A stretch of DNA of 64,000 nt, taken from the NCBI RefSeq assembly GCF_042650605.1, contig NZ_JBHSBN010000004.1, positions 258,947 through 322,946 of the forward strand, given 5' to 3'. Shown here piece by piece: positions 20,472 to 29,521 of the stretch (position 1 is its first letter; the number at the start of each line of letters is the position of its first letter). Below the pieces are notes generated by a model. The model saw only the letters and a program-made list of their open reading frames with translations. It ran no database searches and was not told where the DNA came from. This DNA comes from Micromonospora_J zhanjiangensis (lineage in GTDB: Bacteria; Actinomycetota; Actinomycetes; Mycobacteriales; Micromonosporaceae). Position numbers and translations under genes: made by a program.

Positions 20472-20789
20472 GTGCCGCTCCCGTCACTGAGCCCCGAGCA
20501 GCGCACGGCCGCGCTGCTGAAGGCCGCGGAGATCCGCAAAGCCCGCGCTGAGCTGAAGGAGCAGCTCAAGCAGGGTAAGACCACCCTCGCCGCCGTCCTG
20601 GACCGGGCGGAATCGGACGACGTCGTCGGCAAGCTGAAGGTCTCGGCCGTGCTGCAGGCGATGCCGGGTATCGGCAAGATCCGGGCGACTCAGATCATGG
20701 AGAAGCTCAAGATCGCTGACAGCCGTCGCCTTCGTGGCCTCGGCGAGCAGCAGCGCAAGGCACTGCTTGGGGAGTTCGCTGCGAACTGA
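20472..20789 (+). CDS. Actinobacterial integration host factor mIHF (nucleoid protein)
   Basis: A 105-residue DNA-binding protein unrelated in fold to the E. coli IHF heterodimer. The first half is a charged helix (about residues 15-50). The second half has the helix-two-turn-helix with a GIGK-type hairpin, MPGIGKIRATQIMEKLKI. The protein is essential in mycobacteria and shapes the nucleoid. The GTG start follows GAGGAGAACTG. The order mIHF-gmk-rpoZ-coaBC-metK downstream of the pyr operon is conserved in actinobacteria. Confidence 0.95.
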   Translation: MPLPSLSPEQRTAALLKAAEIRKARAELKEQLKQGKTTLAAVLDRAESDDVVGKLKVSAVLQAMPGIGKIRATQIMEKLKIADSRRLRGLGEQQRKALLGEFAAN

Positions 20790-20815
20790 TTCGCAGCACC
20801 GTGTAGAAACAAGCA

Positions 20816-21424
20816 GTGAGCATGGATGACGGGGCGCGCCCGGCAGCTCGGCTGACCGTCCTGTCCGGCCCTTCCGGGGTCGGCAAGGACAGCGTGATCG
20901 AGTTGATCCGGGCGCGCTCACCCTGGGTCTGGCTGTCGGTCTCGGTGACCACCCGCAAGATGCGGGACTACGAGGTCGACGGCGTCCACTACTTCTTCGT
21001 CGACCGCCCCGAGTTCGAGCGGATGATCGCCGCCGGCCAGTTGCTGGAGTGGGCCGAGTTCGCGGGCAACCTCTACGGCACGCCGCGCGGGCCGGTGGAG
21101 GCCCACCTGCGGCGCGGGCAACCGGTGCTCCTGAAGATCGATCTTCAGGGCGCCCGGCAGGTACGCGGCGCGATGCCGGAAGCTCAACTGGTGTTCCTCG
21201 CGCCACCGAGCGTCGAGGAGCTCAAGCGCCGCCTGATCGGTCGCGGCACCGACGACGAGGAGACCATCCGTCGTCGGCTGGTGCACGCCGACGAGGAGTT
21301 GGCGGCCGAGCAGGAATTCGACATCACTGTCGTCAACGACTACGTCGAGCGCGCCGCCGATGAACTGGTAGGCTTGCTCGGTTATTCCTTTCTGACTCCA
21401 GCCCAACCGCGTGCCAGCGGTTGA
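20816..21424 (+). CDS. gmk: Guanylate kinase
   Basis: An enzyme of about 202 residues phosphorylating GMP to GDP. The P-loop GPSGVGKDS, the GMP-binding SVSVTTRKMRDYEVDGVHYFF and the lid region RLIGRGTDDEETIRRR define it. Two starts are possible, GTG at 20816 or ATG at 20822; neither has a clear ribosome-binding sequence, so I give the longer one. It lies 26 bp after mIHF. Confidence 0.95.
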   Translation: MSMDDGARPAARLTVLSGPSGVGKDSVIELIRARSPWVWLSVSVTTRKMRDYEVDGVHYFFVDRPEFERMIAAGQLLEWAEFAGNLYGTPRGPVEAHLRRGQPVLLKIDLQGARQVRGAMPEAQLVFLAPPSVEELKRRLIGRGTDDEETIRRRLVHADEELAAEQEFDITVVNDYVERAADELVGLLGYSFLTPAQPRASG

Positions 21425-21446
21425 GAGACGCAGAGGTTTTCTTCTC

Positions 21447-21710
21447 GTGGGATCCATCGCCAACCCCGAAGGCATCACCAACCCGCCGATCGACGAGCTG
21501 CTGGAAAAGACCACGTCGAAGTACGCGCTGGTGATCTTCGCCGCCAAGCGCGCCCGGCAGGTCAACGCCTACTACAGCCAGCTCGGTGAGGGCCTCCTGG
21601 AATACGTCGGACCGCTGGTGGAGACCACGCCGCAGGAGAAGCCGCTCTCGATCGCCATGCGGGAGATCAACGCCGGCCTGCTCACCGCCGAGCCGACCGA
21701 CCAGCCGTAA
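21447..21710 (+). CDS. rpoZ: RNA polymerase omega subunit
   Basis: An 87-residue omega subunit that helps fold and hold the beta-prime subunit. The conserved core is ITNPPIDELLEKTTSKYALVIFAAKRARQVN with a C-terminal EKPLSIAMREI. The GTG at 21447 gives the family N-terminus MGSIANPEG; an AGAGG sequence lies upstream. It sits between gmk and coaBC with short gaps. Confidence 0.96.
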   Translation: MGSIANPEGITNPPIDELLEKTTSKYALVIFAAKRARQVNAYYSQLGEGLLEYVGPLVETTPQEKPLSIAMREINAGLLTAEPTDQP

Positions 21711-21721
21711 GCCCTCCCCGC

Positions 21722-22939
21722 GTGCCGATCGTCAGCAAGCGGGTCATCCTGGGGGTGGGCGGCGGCATCGCCGCCTACAAGGCCTGTGAACTGCTCCGGC
21801 TGTTCACCGAGTCGGGTCACTCCGTGCGGGTGGTGCCGACCGCCGCCGCGCTCCGCTTCGTGGGCGCGCCCACCTGGGCCGCGCTCTCCGGGCAACCCGT
21901 CGCCGACGAGGTCTGGGCGGATGTGCAGGAGGTGCCGCACGTCCGCCTCGGCCAGCAGGCCGACCTCGTCGTGGTCGCGCCGGCGACCGCCGACCTGCTC
22001 GCCCGGGCGGCCCACGGCCTCGCCGACGACCTGCTCACCAACGCCCTGCTGACGGCCCGCTGCCCGGTCGTGCTGGCCCCGGCGATGCACACCGAGATGT
22101 GGGAGCACCCGGCCACCGTCGACAACGTCGCCACCCTGCGCCGCCGCGGCGTCCTCGTCATCGAGCCGGCCAGCGGGCGACTGACCGGCGCGGACACCGG
22201 CAAGGGGCGGCTGCCCGACCCGGCCGAGATCTTCGCCATCGCCCGCCGGGTGCTGGCCCGGGGCGGGCCGGTGACGCCGGACCTGGCCGGCCGGCACGTG
22301 GTGGTCACCGCCGGCGGCACCCGGGAGCCGCTGGACCCGGTCCGGTTCCTCGGCAACCGCTCGTCCGGCAAACAGGGGTACGCCTTCGCCCGTACCGCGG
22401 CGGCCCGCGGTGCCCGGGTGACCCTGATCGCCGCCAACGTGTCGCTGGCCGATCCGGCGGGGGTGGACCTGGTCCGGGTCGGCACCACGGAGGAGTTGCG
22501 GACGGCGACGCTGGCGGCGGCGGAATCGGCCGACGCGGTGGTGATGGCGGCGGCGCCCGCCGACTTCCGCCCGGCGACCTACGCTCCGCACAAGATCAAG
22601 AAATCCGAGCGGGAGCCGGCGCCGACCATCGAGCTGGTCACCAACCCGGACATCGCCGCCGAACTGGGCGAACGGCGCCGACCCGGTCAACTGCTGGTCG
22701 CCTTCGCCGCCGAGACCGGCGACGCGGTGGCCAACGGCCGGGCCAAGCTCGCCCGGAAGAAGGCCGACCTGATCGTGATCAACGAGGTCGGCCCGGACAA
22801 GACCTTCGGCGCGGACGCCAACGCGGCCACCGTGCTCGGCGCCGACGGCTCGGTGACGGTCCTGGCCGAGCAGCCCAAGGAGGACCTCGCCGACGCGGTC
22901 TGGGACCTGGTGGCGATCCGCTTGATGGACATTTCCTGA
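21722..22939 (+). CDS. coaBC: Bifunctional phosphopantothenoylcysteine decarboxylase / phosphopantothenate-cysteine ligase
   Basis: A 405-residue two-domain enzyme for two steps of coenzyme A synthesis. The N-terminal FMN domain (CoaC, residues 1-185) starts VILGVGGGIAAYKACELLR and carries LAPAMHTEMW. The C-terminal CoaB domain (about 190-400) carries TAGGTREPLDPVRFLGNRSSG and the dimer-loop motif HKIKKSE. GTG start 11 bp after rpoZ. Confidence 0.96.
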   Translation: MPIVSKRVILGVGGGIAAYKACELLRLFTESGHSVRVVPTAAALRFVGAPTWAALSGQPVADEVWADVQEVPHVRLGQQADLVVVAPATADLLARAAHGLADDLLTNALLTARCPVVLAPAMHTEMWEHPATVDNVATLRRRGVLVIEPASGRLTGADTGKGRLPDPAEIFAIARRVLARGGPVTPDLAGRHVVVTAGGTREPLDPVRFLGNRSSGKQGYAFARTAAARGARVTLIAANVSLADPAGVDLVRVGTTEELRTATLAAAESADAVVMAAAPADFRPATYAPHKIKKSEREPAPTIELVTNPDIAAELGERRRPGQLLVAFAAETGDAVANGRAKLARKKADLIVINEVGPDKTFGADANAATVLGADGSVTVLAEQPKEDLADAVWDLVAIRLMDIS

Positions 22940-23028
22940 CTGCCGGGCCCCCGGTGGCCTACGGTCGAATCACCCGGCAGCAGTATTAAGCTGCCTGCAA
23001 TTACCTTTTCGAGACGCTGAGGAGCACC

Positions 23029-24222
23029 GTGGCACGCCGCCTTTTCACTTCCGAGTCGGTCACGGAAGGCCACCCGGACAAGATCGCCGACCAGATCAGC
23101 GACGGGATTCTCGACGCGCTGCTGTCGGAGGATCCGCGCAGCCGGGTCGCGGTCGAGACGTTGATCACTACCGGTCAGGTGCACGTGGCCGGTGAGGTGA
23201 CGACCAACGCGTACGCGGACATCCCGACCATCGTCCGGGAGACGATCCTGGGAATTGGGTACGACTCGTCGAAGAAGGGCTTCGACGGCGCCTCCTGCGG
23301 GGTCAGCGTGTCGATCGGATCGCAGTCGGCGGACATCGCGCAGGGCGTGGACAGCGCCCTGGAGCTGCGCAGCGGCTCGTCGGAGAGCGCCCTGGACGCG
23401 CAGGGCGCGGGTGACCAGGGGATGATGTTCGGCTTCGCCTGCTCGGAGACGCCGGAGTTGATGCCGTTGCCGATCGCGTTGGCACATCGGTTGTCGGCCC
23501 GGTTGTCGGCGGTGCGCAAGGACGGTTCGGTTCCGTATCTGCGGCCGGACGGTAAGACGCAGGTCACCATCGAATACGACGGTTTGCGGCCGGTGCGGTT
23601 GGACACGGTGGTGGTGTCGAGTCAGCATGCGGCGGACATTTCGTTGGAGTCGTTGCTCACTCCGGATGTGCGGGAGCATGTGATCGCTCCGGAGGTGGAG
23701 GGGCTGGGCCTGGACACCGAGGGCTACCGGTTGTTGGTGAATCCGACGGGTCGGTTCGAGATCGGTGGTCCGATGGGGGACGCGGGTCTGACGGGTCGGA
23801 AGATCATTGTGGATACCTATGGCGGGTACGCCCGGCATGGTGGTGGGGCGTTCTCGGGTAAGGATCCGTCGAAGGTGGACCGGTCGGCGGCGTACGCGAT
23901 GCGGTGGGTGGCGAAGAACGTGGTGGCGGCGGGTCTGGCGGAGCGGTGCGAGACGCAGGTCGCCTACGCGATCGGTAAGGCGCACCCGGTCAGCCTGTTC
24001 GTGGAGACGTTCGGCACGGAGAACGTGCCGGTGGATCGGATCGAGAAGGCGATCGGTGAGGTGTTCGACCTGCGGCCGGCGGCGATCATCCGGGATCTGG
24101 ATCTGTTGCGGCCGATCTATCGGCAGACCGCGGCGTACGGGCATTTCGGCCGGGAGTTGCCGGACCTGACCTGGGAGAACACCGACCGCGCCGCCGACCT
24201 CAAGTCGGCAGCGGGAGCCTGA
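23029..24222 (+). CDS. metK: S-adenosylmethionine synthetase
   Basis: A 397-residue enzyme making SAM from methionine and ATP. GHPDKIADQISD at the N-terminus, GAGDQGMMFGFA and the P-loop GGGAFSGKDPSKVDRSAAYA are intact. The GTG start follows TGAGGAGCACC. From about 23440 the codon choice differs from all neighbours, with many TTG leucines and GGT glycines where the surroundings use CTG and GGC. That suggests this part was acquired or converted from a different source. A 6-bp hairpin with an AT-rich loop (22976-22995) lies in its leader. Confidence 0.97.
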   Translation: MARRLFTSESVTEGHPDKIADQISDGILDALLSEDPRSRVAVETLITTGQVHVAGEVTTNAYADIPTIVRETILGIGYDSSKKGFDGASCGVSVSIGSQSADIAQGVDSALELRSGSSESALDAQGAGDQGMMFGFACSETPELMPLPIALAHRLSARLSAVRKDGSVPYLRPDGKTQVTIEYDGLRPVRLDTVVVSSQHAADISLESLLTPDVREHVIAPEVEGLGLDTEGYRLLVNPTGRFEIGGPMGDAGLTGRKIIVDTYGGYARHGGGAFSGKDPSKVDRSAAYAMRWVAKNVVAAGLAERCETQVAYAIGKAHPVSLFVETFGTENVPVDRIEKAIGEVFDLRPAAIIRDLDLLRPIYRQTAAYGHFGRELPDLTWENTDRAADLKSAAGA

Positions 24223-24236
24223 CCAGCGGCAAGCGC

Positions 24237-24272
24237 AGCGACCGGCAGCCCGCACCAGGGCTGCCGGTCGCT
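24237..24272 (+). terminator. Strong hairpin between metK and priA
   Basis: A perfect 15-bp stem (24237-24251 with 24258-24272) around a GCACCA loop follows the metK stop by 14 bases. It is the strongest terminator-like structure in the window. Its 3' arm also reads, in the priA frame, as residues typical of the PriA N-terminus (LPVAR), so priA either starts just after it or is translated through it. Confidence 0.75.
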
Positions 24273-24281
24273 CGCGTCTGC

Positions 24282-26327
24282 GTGGACGTGCCGCTGGCCC
24301 ACCTCGACCGGCCGTTCGACTATCTCGTCCCGGCCGAACTGGCCGACGACGCGCGGCCCGGCACCCGGGTGAAGGTCCGGTTCGCCGGTCAACTCGTCGG
24401 CGGCTGGCTGCTGGAGCGGGTGCCGTCCTCCGAGCACGGCGGACGGCTGGCCTACCTGGACCGGCTGGTCTCCCCGGAACCGGTGCTGAGCCCGGAGATC
24501 GCCCGGTTGGCCCGGGCGGTGGCCGACCGGTACGCGGGCAACCTCGCCGACGTGCTGCGGCTGGCCGTGCCGCCCCGCCACGCCCGGGTCGAGCGGGAAA
24601 CCGTCCCGAGCGAAAAGCCGCAGCCGGCCCCGACCGGCGGCGCCGGGCCGGCGTCGACGGGCGGTGCCGAGCCGGCGCGGGCCAGCGGTGCCGAGCCGGC
24701 GTCAACCAGCGGTGCCGGGCCGGCGCCGGCCAGGGGGTCGGCCTCGCCGGCCGCCGGTGGGCCGGCCGTCGACGATCTCGCGGCCGGCTGGGCCGCCTAC
24801 CCCACCGGCCCGGCCTACCTGCGGGCGCTCGCCGGTGGACGGTCGCCCCGGGCGGTGTGGTCGGCGTTGGCCGGTGAGAACTGGCCGGCCCGGTTCGCCG
24901 AGGCGTTGACCGCCACCGCCCGGTCCGGCCGGGGCGCGGTGGCCGTCGTACCCGATGCCCGGGACCTGGACCGGCTGGACGCCGCGCTGACCGCGCTCTC
25001 CGGTGCCGGCGGTCACGTCGTGCTGTCCGCGGCGCTCGGTCCGGCCAAGCGCTACCGGGCCTTCCTCGCCGCCCGGCGTGGCGCGGTGCCCGTGGTGATC
25101 GGCACCCGGGCCGCCGGCTTCGCCCCGGTCGACCGGCTCGGTCTGGTCGCCGTCTGGGACGACGGCGACGACCTGCACGCCGAGCCGCGGGCGCCCTACC
25201 CGCACGCCCGGGACGTGCTGCTCACCCGGGCCCAGCTGGCCGGCGCCGCAGCCCTGGTCGGCGGGTACGCCCGCTCCGGCGAGGCCCAGCTGCTGGTCGA
25301 GACCGGCTGGGCGAAGGAGGTCGTGGCCACCCGGGAGACGCTGCGGGCGCGTACCCCGAAGGTGTTGCCGACCGGCGACGACCCGCAACTGGCCCGGGAC
25401 CCGGCCGCCGCGACCGCCCGGCTGCCCAGCCTCGCCTGGGAGGCGGCCCGGGCCGCGCTCAAGGCCGACGCGCCGGTGCTGGTGCAGGTGCCCCGGCGCG
25501 GCTACCTGCCCTCGGTGTCCTGCGCCGACTGCCGCGCGCCGGCCCGGTGCGCGCACTGCGCCGGGCCGCTCGCGCTGCGTTCGGCCCGGGCCCTGCCCGC
25601 CTGCCACTGGTGCGGCCGGGTCGACGCCGCGTACGCCTGTCCCGAGTGCGGCGGACGGCGGCTGCGCGCCGCGGTGACCGGTGCCCGGCGGACCGCGGAG
25701 GAACTCGGCCGGGCCTTCCCCGGAGTGCCGGTGCGGACCTCCGGGCGGGAGGAGGTCCTCGCCGAGGTGCCCGGTGGCGCGTCCGTGGTGGTCGCCACGC
25801 CCGGCGCGGAGCCGGTCGCCGTCGGTGGCTACGGCGCGGTCCTGTTGCTGGACACCTGGGCCCTGCTCACCCGGGCCGACCTGCGGGCCAGCGAGGAGGC
25901 ACTGCGCCGGTGGCTGGCCGCGGCCGCGCTGGCCCGGCCGGCCGGCGACGGCGGCCGGGTGGTGGTGGTCGCCGACGGCGGGCTGGCCACCGTGCAGGCG
26001 TTGCTGCGCTGGGACCCGGCCTGGTTCGCCGACCGGGAACTGACCGAGCGGCGGGAACTCGGCTTCCCGCCGGCGGTCCGGATGGCCAGCCTGACCGGCA
26101 CCCCGGAGGCGGTGGCCGACCTGCTCGCGGTGGTCCGGCTGCCGGCGGGTGTCGAGGTGCTCGGGCCGGTCCCGGCGGCCGAGGGCCAGGAGCGGATGTT
26201 GCTGCGGGTCGCCCGGTCCGGGGCGGCCGCGCTGGCCCGCGCGCTGCACGACGCGGCCGGGGTACGCACCGCCCGCAAGGCCGCCCAGCCGGTACGCGTC
26301 CAGGTCGACCCGCTCGACCTGCTCTGA
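24282..26327 (+). CDS. priA: Primosomal protein N' homologue without helicase motifs
   Basis: A PriA-like protein of about 681 residues involved in replication restart. The N-terminal 3'-DNA-binding domain is seen (VPLAHLDRPFDYLVPAEL) and the zinc-binding Cys cluster is present (CADCRAPARCAHC then CHWCG and CPECGG). The Walker A and DEAH box of true helicases are missing, as in other actinobacterial PriA proteins. An Ala/Pro/Gly-rich tandem repeat of about 40 residues follows residue 105. The start is uncertain: family similarity begins about 6 codons before the GTG at 24282, inside the upstream hairpin, where only CTG codons are available. Confidence 0.88.
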   Translation: MDVPLAHLDRPFDYLVPAELADDARPGTRVKVRFAGQLVGGWLLERVPSSEHGGRLAYLDRLVSPEPVLSPEIARLARAVADRYAGNLADVLRLAVPPRHARVERETVPSEKPQPAPTGGAGPASTGGAEPARASGAEPASTSGAGPAPARGSASPAAGGPAVDDLAAGWAAYPTGPAYLRALAGGRSPRAVWSALAGENWPARFAEALTATARSGRGAVAVVPDARDLDRLDAALTALSGAGGHVVLSAALGPAKRYRAFLAARRGAVPVVIGTRAAGFAPVDRLGLVAVWDDGDDLHAEPRAPYPHARDVLLTRAQLAGAAALVGGYARSGEAQLLVETGWAKEVVATRETLRARTPKVLPTGDDPQLARDPAAATARLPSLAWEAARAALKADAPVLVQVPRRGYLPSVSCADCRAPARCAHCAGPLALRSARALPACHWCGRVDAAYACPECGGRRLRAAVTGARRTAEELGRAFPGVPVRTSGREEVLAEVPGGASVVVATPGAEPVAVGGYGAVLLLDTWALLTRADLRASEEALRRWLAAAALARPAGDGGRVVVVADGGLATVQALLRWDPAWFADRELTERRELGFPPAVRMASLTGTPEAVADLLAVVRLPAGVEVLGPVPAAEGQERMLLRVARSGAAALARALHDAAGVRTARKAAQPVRVQVDPLDLL

Positions 26328-26386
26328 GGCCGATCCACCCGGTGTGCGGCCGGCTGACCGGCGGCGGTCGACCCGGCGGCACTCCG

Positions 26387-26392
26387 TAGACT
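26387..26392 (+). promoter_or_regulatory. -10 element (TAGACT) for def-fmt-rsmB
   Basis: TAGACT with a start expected near 26399 would give a leader of about 50 bases ending in AAGGAG before the def GTG. This makes def the first gene of a short operon with fmt and rsmB. Confidence 0.45.
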
Positions 26393-26450
26393 GGTACGGC
26401 ATCGTGCCGCCCGCCCCGGCGTGCCACCCGTCGACAAGGAGCCACCTCGC

Positions 26451-27011
26451 GTGACCGTTCAGCCCATCCGTCTGTTCGGCGACCCGGTGCTGCGCACGCC
26501 GGCCGAGTCGGTGGTCGACTTCGACGCCGAGCTGCGCAAGCTGGTGGCCGACCTGACCGACACCATGCGGGAGCAGAACGGCGCCGGCCTGGCCGCGCCG
26601 CAGCTCGGCGTCGGCCTGCGGGTGTTCGCCTTCGACGTGGACGACGTGCTCGGGCATCTGGTCAACCCGGTGCTGGAGTTCCCGGACGAGGAGGAACAGG
26701 ACGGTCCGGAGGGTTGCCTGTCCATCCCCGGCCTCTACTTCGACACCAAGCGCCGGCTCAACGTCGTCGCCAAGGGCTTCAACTCGTACGGCGACCCGAT
26801 GCAGATCGTCGGCACCGGGCTGATGGCCCGCTGCGTGCAGCACGAGACCGACCACCTCGACGGGGTGCTCTTCCTCGACCGGCTGGACCCGGCCGGGCGC
26901 AAGGAGGCGATGAAAGCCATCCGGCAGGCCGACTGGTACGACCGGGCCGCGCCGCCGGTGGTCAAGGTCAGCCCGCACGGCGCCGGTAACCCCTTCGGTC
27001 TGGGTCGGTGA
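26451..27011 (+). CDS. def: Peptide deformylase
   Basis: A 186-residue metalloprotease removing the formyl group from nascent proteins. All three motifs are intact: GAGLAAPQLG, EGCLSIPG (metal Cys) and QHETDHLDG (two metal His and the catalytic Glu). The GTG at 26451 follows AAGGAG by nine bases. It is followed after 4 bases by fmt, pairing removal and addition of the formyl group. Confidence 0.96.
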   Translation: MTVQPIRLFGDPVLRTPAESVVDFDAELRKLVADLTDTMREQNGAGLAAPQLGVGLRVFAFDVDDVLGHLVNPVLEFPDEEEQDGPEGCLSIPGLYFDTKRRLNVVAKGFNSYGDPMQIVGTGLMARCVQHETDHLDGVLFLDRLDPAGRKEAMKAIRQADWYDRAAPPVVKVSPHGAGNPFGLGR

Positions 27012-27015
27012 CGGG

Positions 27016-27942
27016 GTGCGCCTGGTATTCGCCGGTACGCCGGCCGTGGCGGTGCCCGCCCTGGACGCCATCGCCGCGTCCGGACACGAACTGGTCGCCG
27101 TGGTGACCCGCCCGGACGCGCCGGCTGGCCGGGGCCGAGGGCTGTCCCGGTCACCGGTCGGCGCCTGGGCCGACGAACGCGGCGTCGAGGTGCTGACCCC
27201 GCGTCGCCCGCGCGAGCCCGACTTCCTCGCCCGGCTGGCCGAGATCGCGCCGGACTGCGTCCCGGTGGTGGCCTACGGTGCCCTGGTGCCGCCCGCGGCA
27301 CTGGCCGTTCCCGCCCACGGTTGGATCAACCTGCACTTCTCGCTGCTGCCCGCGTGGCGCGGCGCCGCCCCGGTCCAGCACGCCGTGCTGCACGGTGACG
27401 AGGTGACCGGCGCGAGCGTGTTCCAGCTCGAGGAGGGCCTGGACACCGGGCCGGTGTTCGGCACCGTCACCGACGAGGTCCGACCCACCGACACCGCCGG
27501 TGACCTGCTCGGCCGGCTCGCCGACTCCGGCGCCGGCCTGCTGGTGGCGGTGTTGGACGCGATCGAGGCCGGCTCCGCGCTTGCCGAGCCGCAGCCGGCC
27601 GACGGCGTGTCCCTCGCGCCGAAGCTGACCGTCGAGGACGGTCAGGTCCGCTGGAGCGACCCGGCGTTCGCGGTGGACCGGCGGATCCGCGCCTGCACCC
27701 CGGCCCCGGGCGCCTGGACCACCTTCCGCGGCGACCGGGTCAAGCTCGGACCGGTGCGCCCGGTCGCCAACGGTCCCACCCTGCCGCCCGGCGGACTGCT
27801 GGTCGAGCGGTCCCGGGTGCTGGCCGGCACGGCCACCACCCCGGTCGAGTTGGGCGAGGTACGCGCGGCGGGCAAGCGGGCCATGCCGGCGAGCGACTGG
27901 GCGCGCGGTGTCCGGGTCGGCGCGGACGAGGTGTTCGGGTGA
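27016..27942 (+). CDS. fmt: Methionyl-tRNA formyltransferase
   Basis: A 308-residue enzyme that formylates the initiator Met-tRNA using 10-formyl-THF. The catalytic region LHFSLLPAWRGAAPVQHAVLHGD, LEEGLDTGPV and the C-terminal OB-like domain with IRACTPAPGAWT are present. GTG start, four bases after def. Confidence 0.96.
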   Translation: MRLVFAGTPAVAVPALDAIAASGHELVAVVTRPDAPAGRGRGLSRSPVGAWADERGVEVLTPRRPREPDFLARLAEIAPDCVPVVAYGALVPPAALAVPAHGWINLHFSLLPAWRGAAPVQHAVLHGDEVTGASVFQLEEGLDTGPVFGTVTDEVRPTDTAGDLLGRLADSGAGLLVAVLDAIEAGSALAEPQPADGVSLAPKLTVEDGQVRWSDPAFAVDRRIRACTPAPGAWTTFRGDRVKLGPVRPVANGPTLPPGGLLVERSRVLAGTATTPVELGEVRAAGKRAMPASDWARGVRVGADEVFG

Positions 27943-27988
27943 GCCCGCGGCGAGCCGGCCGGCGATCCGCCGCCGGCGGAGTGTCCGC

Positions 27989-29434
27989 GTGACCGGGGGC
28001 GGCGAGCGGCGGGGCGGCCGGCCGACGGCCGGGGCTGGCCGGGACCGCCGACCGGCCCGCTCCGGCGGCGCGCCGGTCGACCCGGCCCGCTGGGCGGCGT
28101 ACGACGCGGTCACGGCCGTGCACCGGGACGACGCGTACGCCAACCTGGTGCTGCCCACCATGCTGCGGGAACGCGGGCTGCACGGTCGGGACGCGGCGTT
28201 CGCCACCGAGCTGACCTACGGCACCCTGCGGGTGCGGGGCACCCTGGACGCGATCGTCGCCGCGGCGGCCGGCCGGGAGGTCGACCGGATCGACCCGCCG
28301 GCCCGGGACGCGTTGCGGCTCGGCGCGTACCAGCTGTTGCACACCCGGGTGCCGGCGCACGCGGCGGTCTCCTCCACCGTCGAGCTGGTGCGCGCGGTCG
28401 CCCCGGGCGCGGTCGGGTTCGCCAACGCGGTGCTGCGCGAGATCAGCGGCCGGGACGTCGAGGCCTGGACCACCGAGCTGGCCCCGGCCTACGAGACGGA
28501 CCCGATCGGCCACCTGGCACTGACCCACAGTCATCCACAGTGGATCGTCCGGGCGTTCGCCGAGGCGCTCGGCGGTGACCTGGCCGAGACCACCCGCCTG
28601 CTGATCGAGGACAACGAACGGCCGCCGGTGCACCTGTGCGCCCGGCCGGGTCGGGCCGACGCGGTGGCGTTGGCCGACGAGGTCGGCGGCGCGCCGGGGG
28701 CCTTCTCGCCGTACGCGGTGTATCTGCCCGGCGGCTCGCCGGGTGAGTTGCCGGCGCTGGCGCAGGGGCGCGCGCACGTCCAGGACGAGGGTTCCCAACT
28801 GGTGGCCGAGGCGCTGGCCGGCGCGCCGCTGGACGGGCCGGACAGCCGCTGGCTCGACCTGTGCGCGGGGCCGGGCGGCAAGGCCGGGCTGCTCGGCGCG
28901 ATCGCCGCGCAGCGCGGCGCGACCCTCACCGCGGTGGAGGTGGCCGAGCACCGGGCCCGGCTGGTCGAGCAGGCGGTCCGTGGTCTGCCGGTCACCGTGC
29001 TCACCATGGACGGCCGGTCGGTCGGCGCGGAATCCGAACTGCCGGCGGCGGGATTCGACCGGGTCCTGGTCGACGCGCCGTGCTCGGGGCTCGGTTCGCT
29101 GCGCCGCCGGCCCGAGTCACGGTGGCGCCGGCAACCGTCGGACCTGCCGCCGTTGACCCGGCTGCAGCGGGAACTGCTCGGCGCCGCCCTGCGGGCGGTG
29201 CGGCCCGGCGGACTGGTCGGCTACGTGACCTGCTCGCCGCACATGGTGGAGACGCACGTGACGGTCACCGAGGCGGCCCGCCGCAGCGGCGTACCGGTCG
29301 ACTTCGTCGACGCGCGGGGCCTGCTGCCGGCCGGCATGCCCGGGCTGGGTGACGGACCCACGGTCCAACTCTGGCCGCACCGGCACGGCACCGACGCGAT
29401 GTTCCTCGCGGTGCTGCGCCGCGAACCGTCCTGA
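27989..29434 (+). CDS. rsmB: 16S rRNA m5C967 methyltransferase (RsmB/Sun)
   Basis: A 481-residue protein with an N-terminal NusB-like RNA-binding domain (about residues 35-170) and a Rossmann SAM methyltransferase domain. The SAM motif is LDLCAGPGGKAGLLGAIAA; the two catalytic cysteines are in DAPCSGLGSLRRRPE and in TCSPH. The GTG at 27989 has GGAG seven bases upstream, which I prefer to in-frame starts inside fmt. The first 30 residues are Arg/Gly-rich and probably disordered. Confidence 0.93.
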   Translation: MTGGGERRGGRPTAGAGRDRRPARSGGAPVDPARWAAYDAVTAVHRDDAYANLVLPTMLRERGLHGRDAAFATELTYGTLRVRGTLDAIVAAAAGREVDRIDPPARDALRLGAYQLLHTRVPAHAAVSSTVELVRAVAPGAVGFANAVLREISGRDVEAWTTELAPAYETDPIGHLALTHSHPQWIVRAFAEALGGDLAETTRLLIEDNERPPVHLCARPGRADAVALADEVGGAPGAFSPYAVYLPGGSPGELPALAQGRAHVQDEGSQLVAEALAGAPLDGPDSRWLDLCAGPGGKAGLLGAIAAQRGATLTAVEVAEHRARLVEQAVRGLPVTVLTMDGRSVGAESELPAAGFDRVLVDAPCSGLGSLRRRPESRWRRQPSDLPPLTRLQRELLGAALRAVRPGGLVGYVTCSPHMVETHVTVTEAARRSGVPVDFVDARGLLPAGMPGLGDGPTVQLWPHRHGTDAMFLAVLRREPS

Positions 29435-29455
29435 CCCGCCGGGTCGGCCGAGACG

Positions 29456-29515
29456 GGCCGGCTCCGGGCGGGCCGGCTCCGGGCGGGCCGGCTGCGGGCG
29501 GGCCGGCTGGGGCAG
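29456..29515. repeat. 15-bp tandem repeat, four copies
   Basis: Four copies of a 15-bp unit starting GGCCGGCTCCGGGCG fall at 29456, 29471, 29486 and 29501, with one or two base differences. They fill the gap between the convergent ends of rsmB and the septum-formation lipoprotein, a setting like that of the repeat next to bldD. Confidence 0.8.
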
Positions 29516-29521
29516 GTCGGG

